A DNA stretch of 64,000 nucleotides, from positions 52,812 to 116,811 of the forward strand of contig NZ_ATAX01000022.1 of assembly GCF_000571935.1 (NCBI RefSeq), written 5' to 3'. Origin of the DNA: Ruminococcus flavefaciens 007c (GTDB taxonomy: Bacteria > Bacillota > Clostridia > Oscillospirales > Ruminococcaceae). This document shows positions 29,041-36,759 of this stretch, in pieces (position 1 is the first letter of the stretch; each line of letters begins with the position of its first letter). Under the pieces are notes generated by a model. The model worked only from the letters and a program-made list of their open reading frames with translations. It made no database searches and was not told the DNA's origin. A program made the translations under genes and the position numbers.

Positions 29041-29727
29041 ATGTGTACTTGGTTCTATGCAGATTACAAGTATCTGTCGGGTTATATCAATAAAGCACAA
29101 CAACTCCCGCTTGCCGACAATATTATGAACGCTATGTCGAAGTCGAAAGCAATGTCGGGTAATATCCGTCCTACTGATATGGCAGCCGTACTTGCACCGA
29201 ACAAGCAAGGAAACGTGGCTGTATTCCCTATGATTTGGGGCTTTACACATGAGTCAACTCCTAAACCACTTATCAACTGCCGTATCGAGACTGCCGACCA
29301 GAAGCCCTTATGGAAGGACTCTTGGTTCAGGCGGAGATGCGTGATCCCTGCGTCATGGTACTATGAATGGGGCATACCGCCGTCGGAAGTCGGTTTCCAT
29401 AACGCTAATGAACAGAACAAGATCAAAAAAGAAAAGTATGCGATTCAGCCCGAAGGAGCTGAAATTACATACCTTGCCGGATTGTACCGCTTTGAGGAGC
29501 ATAGAGGTATTCAAGTACCGATGTTCACCGTGTTGACAAGAGAAGCAGTCGCTCCCGTAAGCAGTATCCATGACCGAATGCCGCTTATTCTCGGCAAGGA
29601 AAGCCTGAGCGAATGGATACGTCCTAATGGTGATCCTAATAAAATCGCTAAGATAGCTCTTACGAAGATGATAATGGAAAAGGCAGCGGACTATCCTGAG
29701 CCAAAGCCAGCGTTTATGCAGATATAA
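29041..29727 (+). CDS. SOS response-associated peptidase (SRAP, YedK/HMCES family)
   Basis: The 228-residue protein shows the SRAP hallmarks: catalytic Cys2 directly after the initiator methionine (MCTW), NIRPTD, PMIWGFTHES, NCRIET (usually NAR-ET), the catalytic Glu in PASWYYEW, and the active His in SIHDRMPLIL. These enzymes crosslink to abasic sites in single-stranded DNA and so protect them. The full set of active residues is present, so it should be active. It begins after GGAGG and ends before a terminator at 29769. SRAP genes are common on mobile elements, where they may protect transferred single strands. Confidence 0.92.
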   Translation: MCTWFYADYKYLSGYINKAQQLPLADNIMNAMSKSKAMSGNIRPTDMAAVLAPNKQGNVAVFPMIWGFTHESTPKPLINCRIETADQKPLWKDSWFRRRCVIPASWYYEWGIPPSEVGFHNANEQNKIKKEKYAIQPEGAEITYLAGLYRFEEHRGIQVPMFTVLTREAVAPVSSIHDRMPLILGKESLSEWIRPNGDPNKIAKIALTKMIMEKAADYPEPKPAFMQI

Positions 29728-29768
29728 ACATATCGGCTGATTGACACCTTATAATAGTGATTGGTTTA

Positions 29769-29800
29769 ATAGCAGGTTCTTATGAGCCTGCTATTTTTAT
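29769..29800 (+). terminator. Terminator after the SRAP gene
   Basis: ATAGCAGGTTC and GAGCCTGCTAT form an 11-bp stem (one G-T pair) with a TTAT loop, followed by TTTTTAT. Confidence 0.8.
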
Positions 29801-29826
29801 TGAATGAAGGATATCTGAATTTGAAA

Positions 29827-29925
29827 TGTGCATAGACGATGCAAAATGTGCATAGACCTTGTGCATAGATGCCTTACGATGTGCATTTGTGCTGTGCAAA
29901 TCAATGCTCAAAGTGTGCATTGTTT
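29827..29925. repeat. Array of TGTGCAT boxes in three imperfect 33-bp units
   Basis: TGTGCAT boxes begin at 29827, 29847, 29860 and 29880, a TGTGCAA at 29893, and another TGTGCAT at 29914. The spacings alternate 20, 13, 20, 13 and 21 bp, so the array is three tandem units of about 33 bp with two boxes each. It ends just upstream of the promoter at 29936. The regular, near-helical spacing on one strand suggests cooperative binding by a regulator or initiator protein. Confidence 0.7.
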
Positions 29926-29965
29926 AGTATATGTATTGACGCACATTTCACTTTGTGATATACTA
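29926..29965 (+). promoter_or_regulatory. Promoter inside an inverted repeat, upstream of the DUF1232 gene
   Basis: TTGACG (29936-29941) and TATACT (29959-29964) are spaced 17 bp. TAGTATAT at 29926 and ATATACTA at 29958 are exact inverted repeats that enclose the -35 and cover the -10, so a dimeric repressor could block the promoter. Confidence 0.65.
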
Positions 29966-30038
29966 AAGGCAACAGGAAAAGAAATGGAAAAAGCGTCACG
30001 AACGGCGCAAATACGATAATGGCAAAGGAGGTGTAATT

Positions 30039-30185
30039 ATGAATGATGTAATGAAGGGTATGCTGATTGTCTTGGTTATCATCTATGTAATTTCTCCAAT
30101 TGATTTTGTGCCAGGACCGGTAGATGATTTCATTGTGATCTTGCTGGGACTGGCAAGTCAGAAGAAAATAGAGAACAAACAGTAA
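30039..30185 (+). CDS. Tiny DUF1232 (YkvA-like) membrane protein
   Basis: A 48-residue protein beginning MNDVMKGMLIVLVIIYVISP behind AAAGGAGGTG. The segment ISPIDFVPGPVDDFIVILLGLA is the DUF1232 signature, with a hydrophobic helix on each side of the SPID turn. It is shorter than most DUF1232 proteins, and only the signature hairpin remains. It is the first gene after the boxed promoter and precedes the HTH-PIN-ankyrin gene by 62 bp. Function unknown. Confidence 0.8.
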   Translation: MNDVMKGMLIVLVIIYVISPIDFVPGPVDDFIVILLGLASQKKIENKQ

Positions 30186-30191
30186 GACGGC

Positions 30192-30227
30192 ATAGGGCGA
30201 ATGCCGGAGATAAGGTGTTCGCCCTAT
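30192..30227 (+). other. Hairpin in the leader of the HTH-PIN-ankyrin gene
   Basis: A perfect 10-bp stem, ATAGGGCGAA with TTCGCCCTAT around a 16-nt loop, ends 10 nt before the AGGAGG site of the next gene. There is no T-run, so it may stabilise or cut the message between the two genes rather than end it. Confidence 0.6.
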
Positions 30228-30247
30228 ACTATCAAGGAGGTAATCAT

Positions 30248-31588
30248 ATGTCTGACAATAAAGATTTTAGAAGTGAGTTTCTGAAAGATGGTAAGAATGT
30301 TATCATCAGCAAAAAGATGAAGGAAATACGTCTCAGTCGAGGTATGACACAAGGTGATGTAGCAAAGGAACTACATATCGACCGTTCAGTGTATGCCAAG
30401 TATGAAACGGGTAAGCTGACACCTACACAAGAAAGAATTCAGGAATTTGCCGATGTCTTTGACATTGATATCAATGAACTTGAGAAATGTGTTTCTGCTG
30501 TTATTCCAGATACATCGGCACTTCTGAAAAACAAAAGATTGCTTACAATGCTCTTAGAAGACTTTGATCAGGTAATCATTCCGGACACAGTATTGAACGA
30601 GCTTGACTATCAGAAAGATAAGGGCAGAAATAAAAAGATCGCTTGGCAGGTAATGATGACAATAGATGAATATCGCACACGTTTTCGTGAACGAATGTTA
30701 TTTGAGAGAAGCAGCCACTTCAAGCAGGAAAAAAATGATGCAAAAATTATAGAACTGGCTGAGCAGCTAAATAGAAAGCTGAATAAAGTAATCTACCTTA
30801 TCCATGACGATATTGGTATGTCACTTTCATATGATAACAGTATTCTCTTAAAGGATTATATAGCCAAACGCTCTAATAATACTAATTATGCATCATTTCT
30901 TGCCCTCGACGAAGAGTACGAACATTTCGACGCATTTCAGAAAATGATGCCTGATCTCGACTTAAATATGTATTTGCCTGATGGTATGACTTTGCTTATT
31001 AGTTGTATCAGATGCAATGATGAAGATAAGTGCTCCGAAAGAGATGGTTTTTACATTTCTGACACTAAGCAGTATAAAAAGCTCAAATTTTTAATTGAAA
31101 ACGGTGCTGATCTCGATAAAACAGATAACAGCAGATATTGTTTGACACCGCTTGCACATTGCGTTCAAAAAGGTAATTTCAAGCTGTTTAATCTCTTGCT
31201 TGAGATGGGAGCAGATTATAACAAAGGCTCTGTCGATGAAACCACGCCAAGTCATTTGAAAATGCAAAACATCAATGAAGGAAATACACCTTTGATGATC
31301 GCTTGTTGGCACGCAAATAAAAAATTTGTTGAAAAGTTGTGTAGCCTTCCTGACATATCCTTAAATCAGCAAGATAGTAATGGGTACACGGCTCTAATTA
31401 AATGTGCTGTGCAAAGATATAACAGGATAAAAGAAGGCAAAAAAGTCGATTATGTTGAATCAATCTATCGCTATCTTTTGTCATTAGACAAGGTGGATAC
31501 TCTGATTCGTGACAGACAGAATCGAACAGCAAAAGACTGGTGGATTTTAGGAGATGAGCTGAGAAAGGAATTGGAACAGAATGATTGA
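30248..31588 (+). CDS. HTH-PIN-like-ankyrin repeat fusion protein
   Basis: The start is the ATG at 30248 behind AAGGAGG, giving 446 residues; a longer in-frame GTG lies inside the leader hairpin. Residues 20-75 are an XRE helix-turn-helix (SRGMTQGDVAKELHIDRSVY). Next is a PIN-like stretch, AVIPDTSALLKN and QVIIPDTVLNELD (acidic residues near 87 and 108). The second half has ankyrin-like repeats: LKFLIENGADLDKTDN, LAHCVQKGNFKLFNLLLEMGADYNK, NTPLMIACWHANKKFVEKL and GYTALIKCAVQ. A self-regulated RNase with a protein-binding tail is a reasonable reading; the PIN call needs a structure prediction. It overlaps the radical SAM gene by 8 bp. Confidence 0.75.
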   Translation: MSDNKDFRSEFLKDGKNVIISKKMKEIRLSRGMTQGDVAKELHIDRSVYAKYETGKLTPTQERIQEFADVFDIDINELEKCVSAVIPDTSALLKNKRLLTMLLEDFDQVIIPDTVLNELDYQKDKGRNKKIAWQVMMTIDEYRTRFRERMLFERSSHFKQEKNDAKIIELAEQLNRKLNKVIYLIHDDIGMSLSYDNSILLKDYIAKRSNNTNYASFLALDEEYEHFDAFQKMMPDLDLNMYLPDGMTLLISCIRCNDEDKCSERDGFYISDTKQYKKLKFLIENGADLDKTDNSRYCLTPLAHCVQKGNFKLFNLLLEMGADYNKGSVDETTPSHLKMQNINEGNTPLMIACWHANKKFVEKLCSLPDISLNQQDSNGYTALIKCAVQRYNRIKEGKKVDYVESIYRYLLSLDKVDTLIRDRQNRTAKDWWILGDELRKELEQND

Positions 31589-32297
31589 TCGCGCCTGTAT
31601 CAGTATCAATAATCGCTGTAATCTGAACTGCTCTTACTGCCACTTTCATACTGCTGAAAAGGCAGTATACCTTGCAGGGAAAGAAATGAATGTATTTTCG
31701 ATACTTGACAATATCATGCAGCACATTAACAAGTATGATATTGAAGTGTTCAAGCTCGGTTTTGTGGGCAATGGTGAGCCTTTACTTGACTATGAAGCAC
31801 TACACGAATACATTAAATACATCAGCGATTACCTTTCCGCCAACAGAATCGCTGCCTATACTATAACAAATGGAACGCTCATAACCGAGAAAATGCTCGA
31901 TTTCTTCAAGGAAAACAAGGTCAATGTCGGCTTCTCAATAGACGGAATACCAGAGATACACAACCAGTTAAGGTGCAATACACATTCGGAGGTCATGAAG
32001 GCTATTGAACTGTATCATTCGGTAAACGGCTACTATCCTTCAATGAACTGTACCATTGGCAGAGATGTGCTCAAAAAGGCAGAAGATACAATTGCTTTCT
32101 TTGAACCGTTCGGCAGCAGGATAACATTCTCAAGAATGATCGGTGCAGGCGGTATATCTTTAGATCAGTTCCACTGTTTCCTTGATAAAGCCAAGCAAAG
32201 ACTCAATGTTCGTACCGGAGGCTACGATTCTGTAATAAATGTGGTAAAGAAAATCAAGATGGGGCTGTCTTTTGTTCTTCATGTGGTGCAAACTTGA
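31581..32297 (+). CDS. Radical SAM protein with a broken C terminus
   Basis: The 238-residue frame opens with ISINNRCNLNCSYCHFH, the CxxxCxxC iron-sulfur motif of radical SAM enzymes, followed by GFVGNGEPLLDYE, TITNGTLI and VGFSIDGIPEIHN, which match the SPASM/anaerobic maturase-like group. From about 32226 the translated tail (SVINVVKKIKMGLSF) is a zinc-ribbon gene read out of frame. The normal C-terminal cysteine-rich SPASM region is therefore missing, and the enzyme is probably nonfunctional or altered. Its start overlaps the HTH-PIN-ankyrin gene by 8 bp. Confidence 0.75.
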   Translation: MIDRACISINNRCNLNCSYCHFHTAEKAVYLAGKEMNVFSILDNIMQHINKYDIEVFKLGFVGNGEPLLDYEALHEYIKYISDYLSANRIAAYTITNGTLITEKMLDFFKENKVNVGFSIDGIPEIHNQLRCNTHSEVMKAIELYHSVNGYYPSMNCTIGRDVLKKAEDTIAFFEPFGSRITFSRMIGAGGISLDQFHCFLDKAKQRLNVRTGGYDSVINVVKKIKMGLSFVLHVVQT

Positions 32298-32878
32298 CAG
32301 AAATAAATAATAATCAGTCAGAGAATGCAACATCTACTGCTGTTCCTAAAAAGAAAGTTTCCGTTATAGGAATCATACTTATGGTTTTGGGTGGTATGTT
32401 TGCTTTCTTCATTCTCATCTGTATAGTATTTGCAATATTTGGTGATGATATTGACGAGGAGAATGGAATGTATTCTTCATCAAGCACCTCTCATTCATCA
32501 AGCACCGATAAAAAAGAAACAAGTAATTACTTTGAAAAAGAATTGGGTTTATCTGAAGAAGAAGCTGTTAAAAATTTAGCTACCGAGGCAATAAAATCGA
32601 GACTAACCAAATATGAAACACCTGTTTATAATTTAAACATACTTGAAAAAGATGAATATTACAATTACATCGTAGGTGCAGAAACTAAAAACAATCTTAC
32701 AGTTTGGTGGCGTGTTCTTATAAAAATTGACACTAAGAGTGGACTATATAATTCGTATGTTCTTACTTCTGGTATGGATGATGAAGATGGAAATAGAATT
32801 GCAAAAGATGACTGTATTAACGAGTTTAAAACTCGAAGCAAATATGGATGGGGAAAAGAAAATAATATAGAACCTTAA
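32228..32878 (+). pseudogene. Zinc-ribbon single-pass membrane protein lacking its start codon
   Basis: From 32228 the frame reads FCNKCGKENQDGAVFCSSCG, a zinc ribbon that normally starts with Met directly before FCNKCG; here that codon is CGA. A Pro/Lys stretch, one transmembrane helix (VIGIILMVLGGMFAFFILIC) and an extracytoplasmic domain of about 130 residues follow. The first possible in-frame start is TTG at 32294, after the ribbon. The junction with the radical SAM gene falls exactly at the lost start codon, which fits a deletion that fused two genes. A terminator follows at 32892. Confidence 0.7.
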
Positions 32879-32891
32879 CAATAATGATCTT

Positions 32892-32918
32892 AAGGCACTT
32901 CGCTTGAAGTGCCTTTTT
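32892..32918 (+). terminator. Terminator after the zinc-ribbon gene
   Basis: AAGGCACTTC and GAAGTGCCTT form a perfect 10-bp stem with a GCTT loop, followed by TTT. It lies between convergent genes. Confidence 0.8.
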
Positions 32919-33135
32919 AAAGTTCCACATACCCGCAATCCAGCACGCTTAGTTTTGTATGCTCGCTATCCTGCGGATCAACAATATCATAGGTGATTGA
33001 GCTGCACCGTAGTTCGTTGCAAAGCTCTGTTGCCCGTTTCAGGAAATCCGGCGGTATCTCGGTATGAGAGCCGTCATTTTTTATGAGCTTTATGCCGTTT
33101 CTCCGCAAGTCCTCGATGAAATCCTCACTCGTCAT
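32917..33135 (-). CDS. Small hypothetical protein of the mobile element
   Basis: The frame is open upstream, but translation most likely starts at the ATG at 33135 (MTSEDFIEDLRRNG), which overlaps the end of the preceding gene. This gives 72 residues: a helical N-terminal part, then DGSHTEIPPDFLKRATELCNEL and a beta-rich end KLSVLDCGYVEL. No family recognised. It is the last gene of the minus-strand ssb-parA-parB operon. Confidence 0.65.
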   Translation of the reverse strand: MTSEDFIEDLRRNGIKLIKNDGSHTEIPPDFLKRATELCNELRCSSITYDIVDPQDSEHTKLSVLDCGYVEL

Positions 33136-33307
33136 TATCCTGTTCCTCGGTGCTTTCCTCACCCTCGCTTGTTTCAATGGTGAGAACGTGCGTGTAGATC
33201 ATGTGGTCATTCAGGCAGTCCAGAGAGCAGTAGCTCTGATTGGTGTCCTGATGCTTGTAATAGCTCTTGCCTGCGGGTATTTCCTTATAACAGTTCGCAC
33301 AAAACAT
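33125..33307 (-). CDS. Small zinc-finger-like protein
   Basis: The start is chosen at 33307, where the upstream stop and this ATG overlap as TAATG with GAGG just before it; this gives 60 residues, MFCANCYKEIPAGKSYYKH and then CSLDCLNDHM. The two CxxC/CxxxC pairs probably bind one zinc, in the manner of small zinc-ribbon proteins. The C terminus is strongly acidic. It is translationally coupled to the genes on both sides. Confidence 0.7.
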   Translation of the reverse strand: MFCANCYKEIPAGKSYYKHQDTNQSYCSLDCLNDHMIYTHVLTIETSEGEESTEEQDNDE

Positions 33308-33717
33308 TATTCCTCGTCCTTCCATAAGTAAATCATTGCTTCGTTGACGGCTCGCTGTGCCTGCATACGGAGCAGATTGCCGATAGAGCCTGAGATATTG
33401 ATAGCTCCCATTTCGTTGGCTATCTGATATTCACGGCTCGACTGCATCAGAAGCTCGGTCTGACGGTTTACAGCGTCCGTGACTTTGGTATCAAGCTCGT
33501 CAAGGTGCTTGTAAATTTCACCCTTGTCCACGATCTCCTGCAAGAGTTCGGGCCGCTTATCTTCAATGTGATGCAGATAATATCTGATGTGGTCGGTGTG
33601 GAACACATAACGCTCCTTTTTGCCCGTCTTTGGGTTGATATGCGTGACCGTCTGTGTGTCAGTGTCAACAGCCCACAAGGGTAAGCCGTCCCATTCCTGT
33701 TTGCTCTTGAAGATCAT
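33307..33717 (-). CDS. Hypothetical protein of the mobile element, possibly TnpV-like
   Basis: Starting at the ATG at 33717 (MIFKSKQEWDGLPLW), which has GGAAGTG upstream and lies 4 bp after the preceding stop, the product has 136 residues. KTGKKERYVFHTDHIRYYLHHIEDKRP is followed by a long helical region ending QAQRAVNEAMIYLWKDEE. The arrangement recalls small TnpV-like proteins of Firmicute elements, but similarity is weak to the eye and no function is claimed. Its stop overlaps the next start. Confidence 0.6.
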   Translation of the reverse strand: MIFKSKQEWDGLPLWAVDTDTQTVTHINPKTGKKERYVFHTDHIRYYLHHIEDKRPELLQEIVDKGEIYKHLDELDTKVTDAVNRQTELLMQSSREYQIANEMGAINISGSIGNLLRMQAQRAVNEAMIYLWKDEE

Positions 33718-33721
33718 GTGA

Positions 33722-34426
33722 TCACTTCCGTTTCCGTGTGAAGTAGTACGCTGCACCTCCGACTCCTGCGAGAGCTGCCACTCCTGCAACAACAGGCAGA
33801 GGATTTGTCTCAGACTGCGCAGGATTGCCCTCAGAACCGCCTGACGTACTGTCGGGAGTATCGTTACCCTCTGCGGAAGAAGCGCCCTCAGAAGCCGTTC
33901 CCGTTCCTCCTGCGACCTCTCCGATCACTCTCGGACTGTCCGCACCGTTATCGTTGATCTGATAACCGCCTGTACTTTCTTCGGGTTCGTCTTTCAGCGT
34001 ACTGAACGGAGGAAAGCTGTCTACGGTATTACCGTTCTTGTCTATCATCTGCCAGTTGCCGTTCAGGAGCGTGAAGCTGTAAAGGTTGTCCTCAGTTTTA
34101 ATAGTCCAGCCTCCGTCGTTATCGTCCTCAAAGTCCCAGCCGTCGATCAGGTCACGGTAATATCTGCGGTATCCGTGTGTGACCTCTCCTACATCGGTCC
34201 AGTCATAAGCTCCTGTGCCGTAGTTATCGTCAAGCCATTTGTCAAGCAGATGATGCTTGTACGATGCTTCGGGATATTCAAGTCCGTTATCGCCCTTGCC
34301 GTTCCAGAGATCTTCCCAAATGGCAGTTTCAAGGCTTTCACGGTCAGGTGCTTCGGCACCATAAGCGGTAAAGCCTGAGCTGAGTGCAAGTACGGTGCAG
34401 AATAACGCTGTAATAATCTTTTTCAT
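33722..34426 (-). CDS. Secreted, membrane-anchored protein of the mobile element
   Basis: The 234-residue product has a signal peptide, KKIITALFCTVLALSSGFTAYGAEA, an extracytoplasmic domain of about 130 residues rich in Trp, Tyr and Asp, a Gly/Ser/Glu-rich linker, and a C-terminal hydrophobic helix ending in YYFTRKRK. A helix with a basic tail anchors the protein in the membrane; no LPXTG sorting motif is seen. Genes like this often sit in transfer modules and may affect the surface or mating contacts. It follows parB by 22 bp in the same operon. Confidence 0.75.
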   Translation of the reverse strand: MKKIITALFCTVLALSSGFTAYGAEAPDRESLETAIWEDLWNGKGDNGLEYPEASYKHHLLDKWLDDNYGTGAYDWTDVGEVTHGYRRYYRDLIDGWDFEDDNDGGWTIKTEDNLYSFTLLNGNWQMIDKNGNTVDSFPPFSTLKDEPEESTGGYQINDNGADSPRVIGEVAGGTGTASEGASSAEGNDTPDSTSGGSEGNPAQSETNPLPVVAGVAALAGVGGAAYYFTRKRK

Positions 34427-34448
34427 GATGATGACTCTCCTTTATATT

Positions 34449-35387
34449 TCAGCTATTGTTCTTAAAATAGAATTCTAACGCCTTTTCAATGGTTTCCGTG
34501 ATTTCTTTGGGCTTAGTACCCTCTGCGAAATACTTGGTATAGGTATAATTGCTGATCTTCACGCTCTTTGGCTTCGGTGTCTGCTCACTATCATCACCAT
34601 AGATAATGCTGTGAACAGTATCACGGTCGATATATCCGTCGCTTTCGGCAGATGCACGGAGCATCTTGGCGATTTTAAATTCGATCTTATCTTCCTCAGC
34701 ACACTCGGCAACAATAGCCTGCGTATCTTCCGACAGGAAAGAAAGCTCCACGCCTGTCCTGATAGCAATATCTCCGCTGTCCACAAGGGCTTTCAGCCTG
34801 TCAATCAGCTTGTTTATGCGGATAAGACGGATAACTGAACCCTTGCTTACACCATATTCCGCACCGACTGTTTTTCCGCTGTCTAACTTTGACCCCACTG
34901 GAGTCAAAGTTGATTCCTCGACTTCTGCATTAGGATTTTCAAGGAGTTCAAGCTCCCTGAGAATGTCATTTCTCTTGCCCTGAGAGAACATTTCGTTATG
35001 ACGGAGAGCAACAGCGGCAGCCTGTTCTGATATTCTGAGATTTTCAAAGCCTCTCTGCATAACATTACTCTCGATAACGTACATTTCGGCTTCGTCCTCG
35101 GTTAATCCTGCCTTGATGATAGCAGGCACGGAAGGAAGTCCTGCGAGCTTTGAAGCATTCCAGCGGTTGTGACCGATAAGGATTTCATATCCGTCACCGT
35201 CGGGCTGTACGATAATCGGTGAAAGTACGCCGTTTTCCTTGATACTCGCTACCATATCTTCAAGGCGTTCGCCCGTGTAAAGCTCAAACTTGTGATTGTG
35301 GTACGGGTGGAGCATTTCGCAGGGTATCTGTTGTACGGCGGTCTGCTGTGTAAGCATAGCACTCAGGTCAAACTGCGGTGTATTCAT
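34449..35387 (-). CDS. parB: ParB-like partition protein carrying an in-frame palindromic insert
   Basis: The 312-residue protein has the ParB N-terminal domain: PCEMLHPYHNHKFELYTGERLEDMVASIKENGVLSPIIVQP, then GHNRWNASKLAGLPSVPAII and ENLRISEQAAAVALRHNE. The helix-turn-helix with VGAEYGVSKGSVIRLIRI follows. Between them, residues TLTPVGSKL are encoded by the 27-bp palindrome at 34885-34911; the surrounding sequence reads as a normal ParB, so the insert is tolerated in a loop. It is coupled to the preceding gene by a 4-bp overlap and works with ParA in segregation or maintenance of the element. Confidence 0.9.
   Translation of the reverse strand: MNTPQFDLSAMLTQQTAVQQIPCEMLHPYHNHKFELYTGERLEDMVASIKENGVLSPIIVQPDGDGYEILIGHNRWNASKLAGLPSVPAIIKAGLTEDEAEMYVIESNVMQRGFENLRISEQAAAVALRHNEMFSQGKRNDILRELELLENPNAEVEESTLTPVGSKLDSGKTVGAEYGVSKGSVIRLIRINKLIDRLKALVDSGDIAIRTGVELSFLSEDTQAIVAECAEEDKIEFKIAKMLRASAESDGYIDRDTVHSIIYGDDSEQTPKPKSVKISNYTYTKYFAEGTKPKEITETIEKALEFYFKNNS
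34885..34911. repeat. 27-bp palindromic repeat, copy 2, inside parB
   Basis: Identical to the copies at 26749 and 44513. In the parB frame it is exactly nine codons long and adds TLTPVGSKL without disturbing the frame. Confidence 0.85.
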
Positions 35388-35728
35388 CTTTTCTTCTTCC
35401 TTTCCATATCCGCAAGCTGTTTCCTCAGTTCACGGTTATCAATATCAAGCTCCATAATATGCTTTCGGAGCTTCTTTATCGTAACATCGGCACGGACAAT
35501 AATATCCGCAAATTGTAAGAGCGTGAGCTTGTATCTCCGCTGATTGTAGTTGAATCCGTAGCAGAGCTTTCCTGAGAGCCTGTCACGGCTCTCGGAAAGG
35601 CTCCCGATGATCCTGCGTGACGTTTCGGCTACTGATTTGGTATGATCGGAGCTGAAATACTCGTCAAGCTCACCGTCATTGTGGGGAGTGAACAGCCACG
35701 GAGTTTTATCAGTATCATAGGGCTTCAT
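35384..35728 (-). CDS. Hypothetical protein with C-terminal coiled coil
   Basis: A 114-residue protein. The first half, TDKTPWLFTPHNDGELDEYFSSDH, has no recognised motif; residues from about 75 on form a charged heptad region, TIKKLRKHIMELDIDNRELRKQLADMERKKKR. It overlaps both neighbours by 4 bp (ATGA) in the ssb-parA-parB operon, which suggests balanced translation with the partition proteins. It may be an adaptor for ParA or ParB, by position only. Confidence 0.7.
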   Translation of the reverse strand: MKPYDTDKTPWLFTPHNDGELDEYFSSDHTKSVAETSRRIIGSLSESRDRLSGKLCYGFNYNQRRYKLTLLQFADIIVRADVTIKKLRKHIMELDIDNRELRKQLADMERKKKR

Positions 35729-35958
35729 GTCACGTTATCCTCCCCGTCATCTTCATCGGTGCAGTAGTCCAGTCCGTTCTGAATCTGAATGAGGATGCCT
35801 GCATAGCGGTCATGTTCCTCCTCAGTATCGCAGCACATTTTGGCTTCGAGGAAATAAACCATTGCTTCTTCACGATCGTCCCATACTCTTTCCATACCGT
35901 GACACTTGGTTGTTACTCCACGGTTCGGGTTCATTGCAAGTTCTGACATCTTTAACAT
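35725..35958 (-). CDS. Small acidic hypothetical protein between parA and parB
   Basis: The 77-residue product is acidic and cysteine-containing (CHGMERVWDDREEAMVYFLEAKMCC), with an EEEHDRYAGILIQIQNGLDYC helix. No family recognised. Its start overlaps the parA stop by 7 bp, and its stop overlaps the next gene by 4 bp. Confidence 0.65.
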   Translation of the reverse strand: MLKMSELAMNPNRGVTTKCHGMERVWDDREEAMVYFLEAKMCCDTEEEHDRYAGILIQIQNGLDYCTDEDDGEDNVT

Positions 35959-36734
35959 CTTGAAAGCACCTCCAGAGCTAATTCATCATATTCTTTACCT
36001 ATCCTGTGACCTGTGAGACAAAGCGGTGTGCCGTTCTCGGAGCTTTTGGCAGCTTCAACGGATTTGCTGATGCTTGTAGTGAAAAGCATAGCACTGTACT
36101 TTTCATTGAGAGTATCCATAGCCGTTCTGCTTACCTTTGTGCGGTCAACCATAGTCGGCAGCACTCCTACAAGGTTCAGCTTAGGATTGGTGTTGACCCT
36201 GACAAGCTGTGTGAGAGCTTCAAGGGATTGCAGACCGTCCATACTGAATTTCTGTGTCTGTACTGGGATAAGCACCCTGTCGGCGGCAGTGAGAGCGTTG
36301 ATAAGGAGCGTTCCGAGTGACGGCAGGCAGTCAATAAGCACAAAGTCATAACCGCTGATAACATCTTCACTGAGTACCTTGCGGAGAATGTACTCCTTTG
36401 AGATCATCGTAACCATAAGAGTTTCCGCATTTGCAAGGTTTATATCGGACGGAATGTAGTCAACTCCTGCTGTTTCATTGTGGTGAATGGCTTTCTGTAC
36501 TGTCTCGGCATTCAAGGGGTTGCCTGTATAGAGCGACATAATGAGCTGTGTCATAGTCGGGCTTCCGTCCTGTTCGTATTTCAGGTACTCGGAGAGATTA
36601 GCCTGCGGATCGAAGTCCACCAGAAGCACTTTCTTATCATGTTTCAGAGCAAGGCAGGCTCCGAGATTATAGGCTGTGGTCGATTTGCCGACACCGCCTT
36701 TCTGATTACTGATTGCGATGATAGTAGTTCCCAT
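35952..36734 (-). CDS. parA: ParA-type partition ATPase
   Basis: The 260-residue protein opens with IIAISNQKGGVGKSTTAYNLG, the deviant Walker A of ParA/MinD/Soj ATPases, followed by VLLVDFDPQANLSEYL (Walker A') and DFVLIDCLPSLGTLLINAL (Walker B region). No N-terminal helix-turn-helix is present, so it is a small Soj-type ParA. With ParB it would segregate or stabilise the element, as on plasmids. It lies 25 bp after ssb and overlaps the next gene. Confidence 0.95.
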   Translation of the reverse strand: MGTTIIAISNQKGGVGKSTTAYNLGACLALKHDKKVLLVDFDPQANLSEYLKYEQDGSPTMTQLIMSLYTGNPLNAETVQKAIHHNETAGVDYIPSDINLANAETLMVTMISKEYILRKVLSEDVISGYDFVLIDCLPSLGTLLINALTAADRVLIPVQTQKFSMDGLQSLEALTQLVRVNTNPKLNLVGVLPTMVDRTKVSRTAMDTLNEKYSAMLFTTSISKSVEAAKSSENGTPLCLTGHRIGKEYDELALEVLSRC

Positions 36735-36759
36735 TTCTTTATCCTCCTGTGATTACGGT

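Noticed and set aside
29828..30019. 63-residue open frame starting in the TGTGCAT array
   Set aside because: The frame is made by the repeated boxes and covers the promoter; it has no ribosome site.
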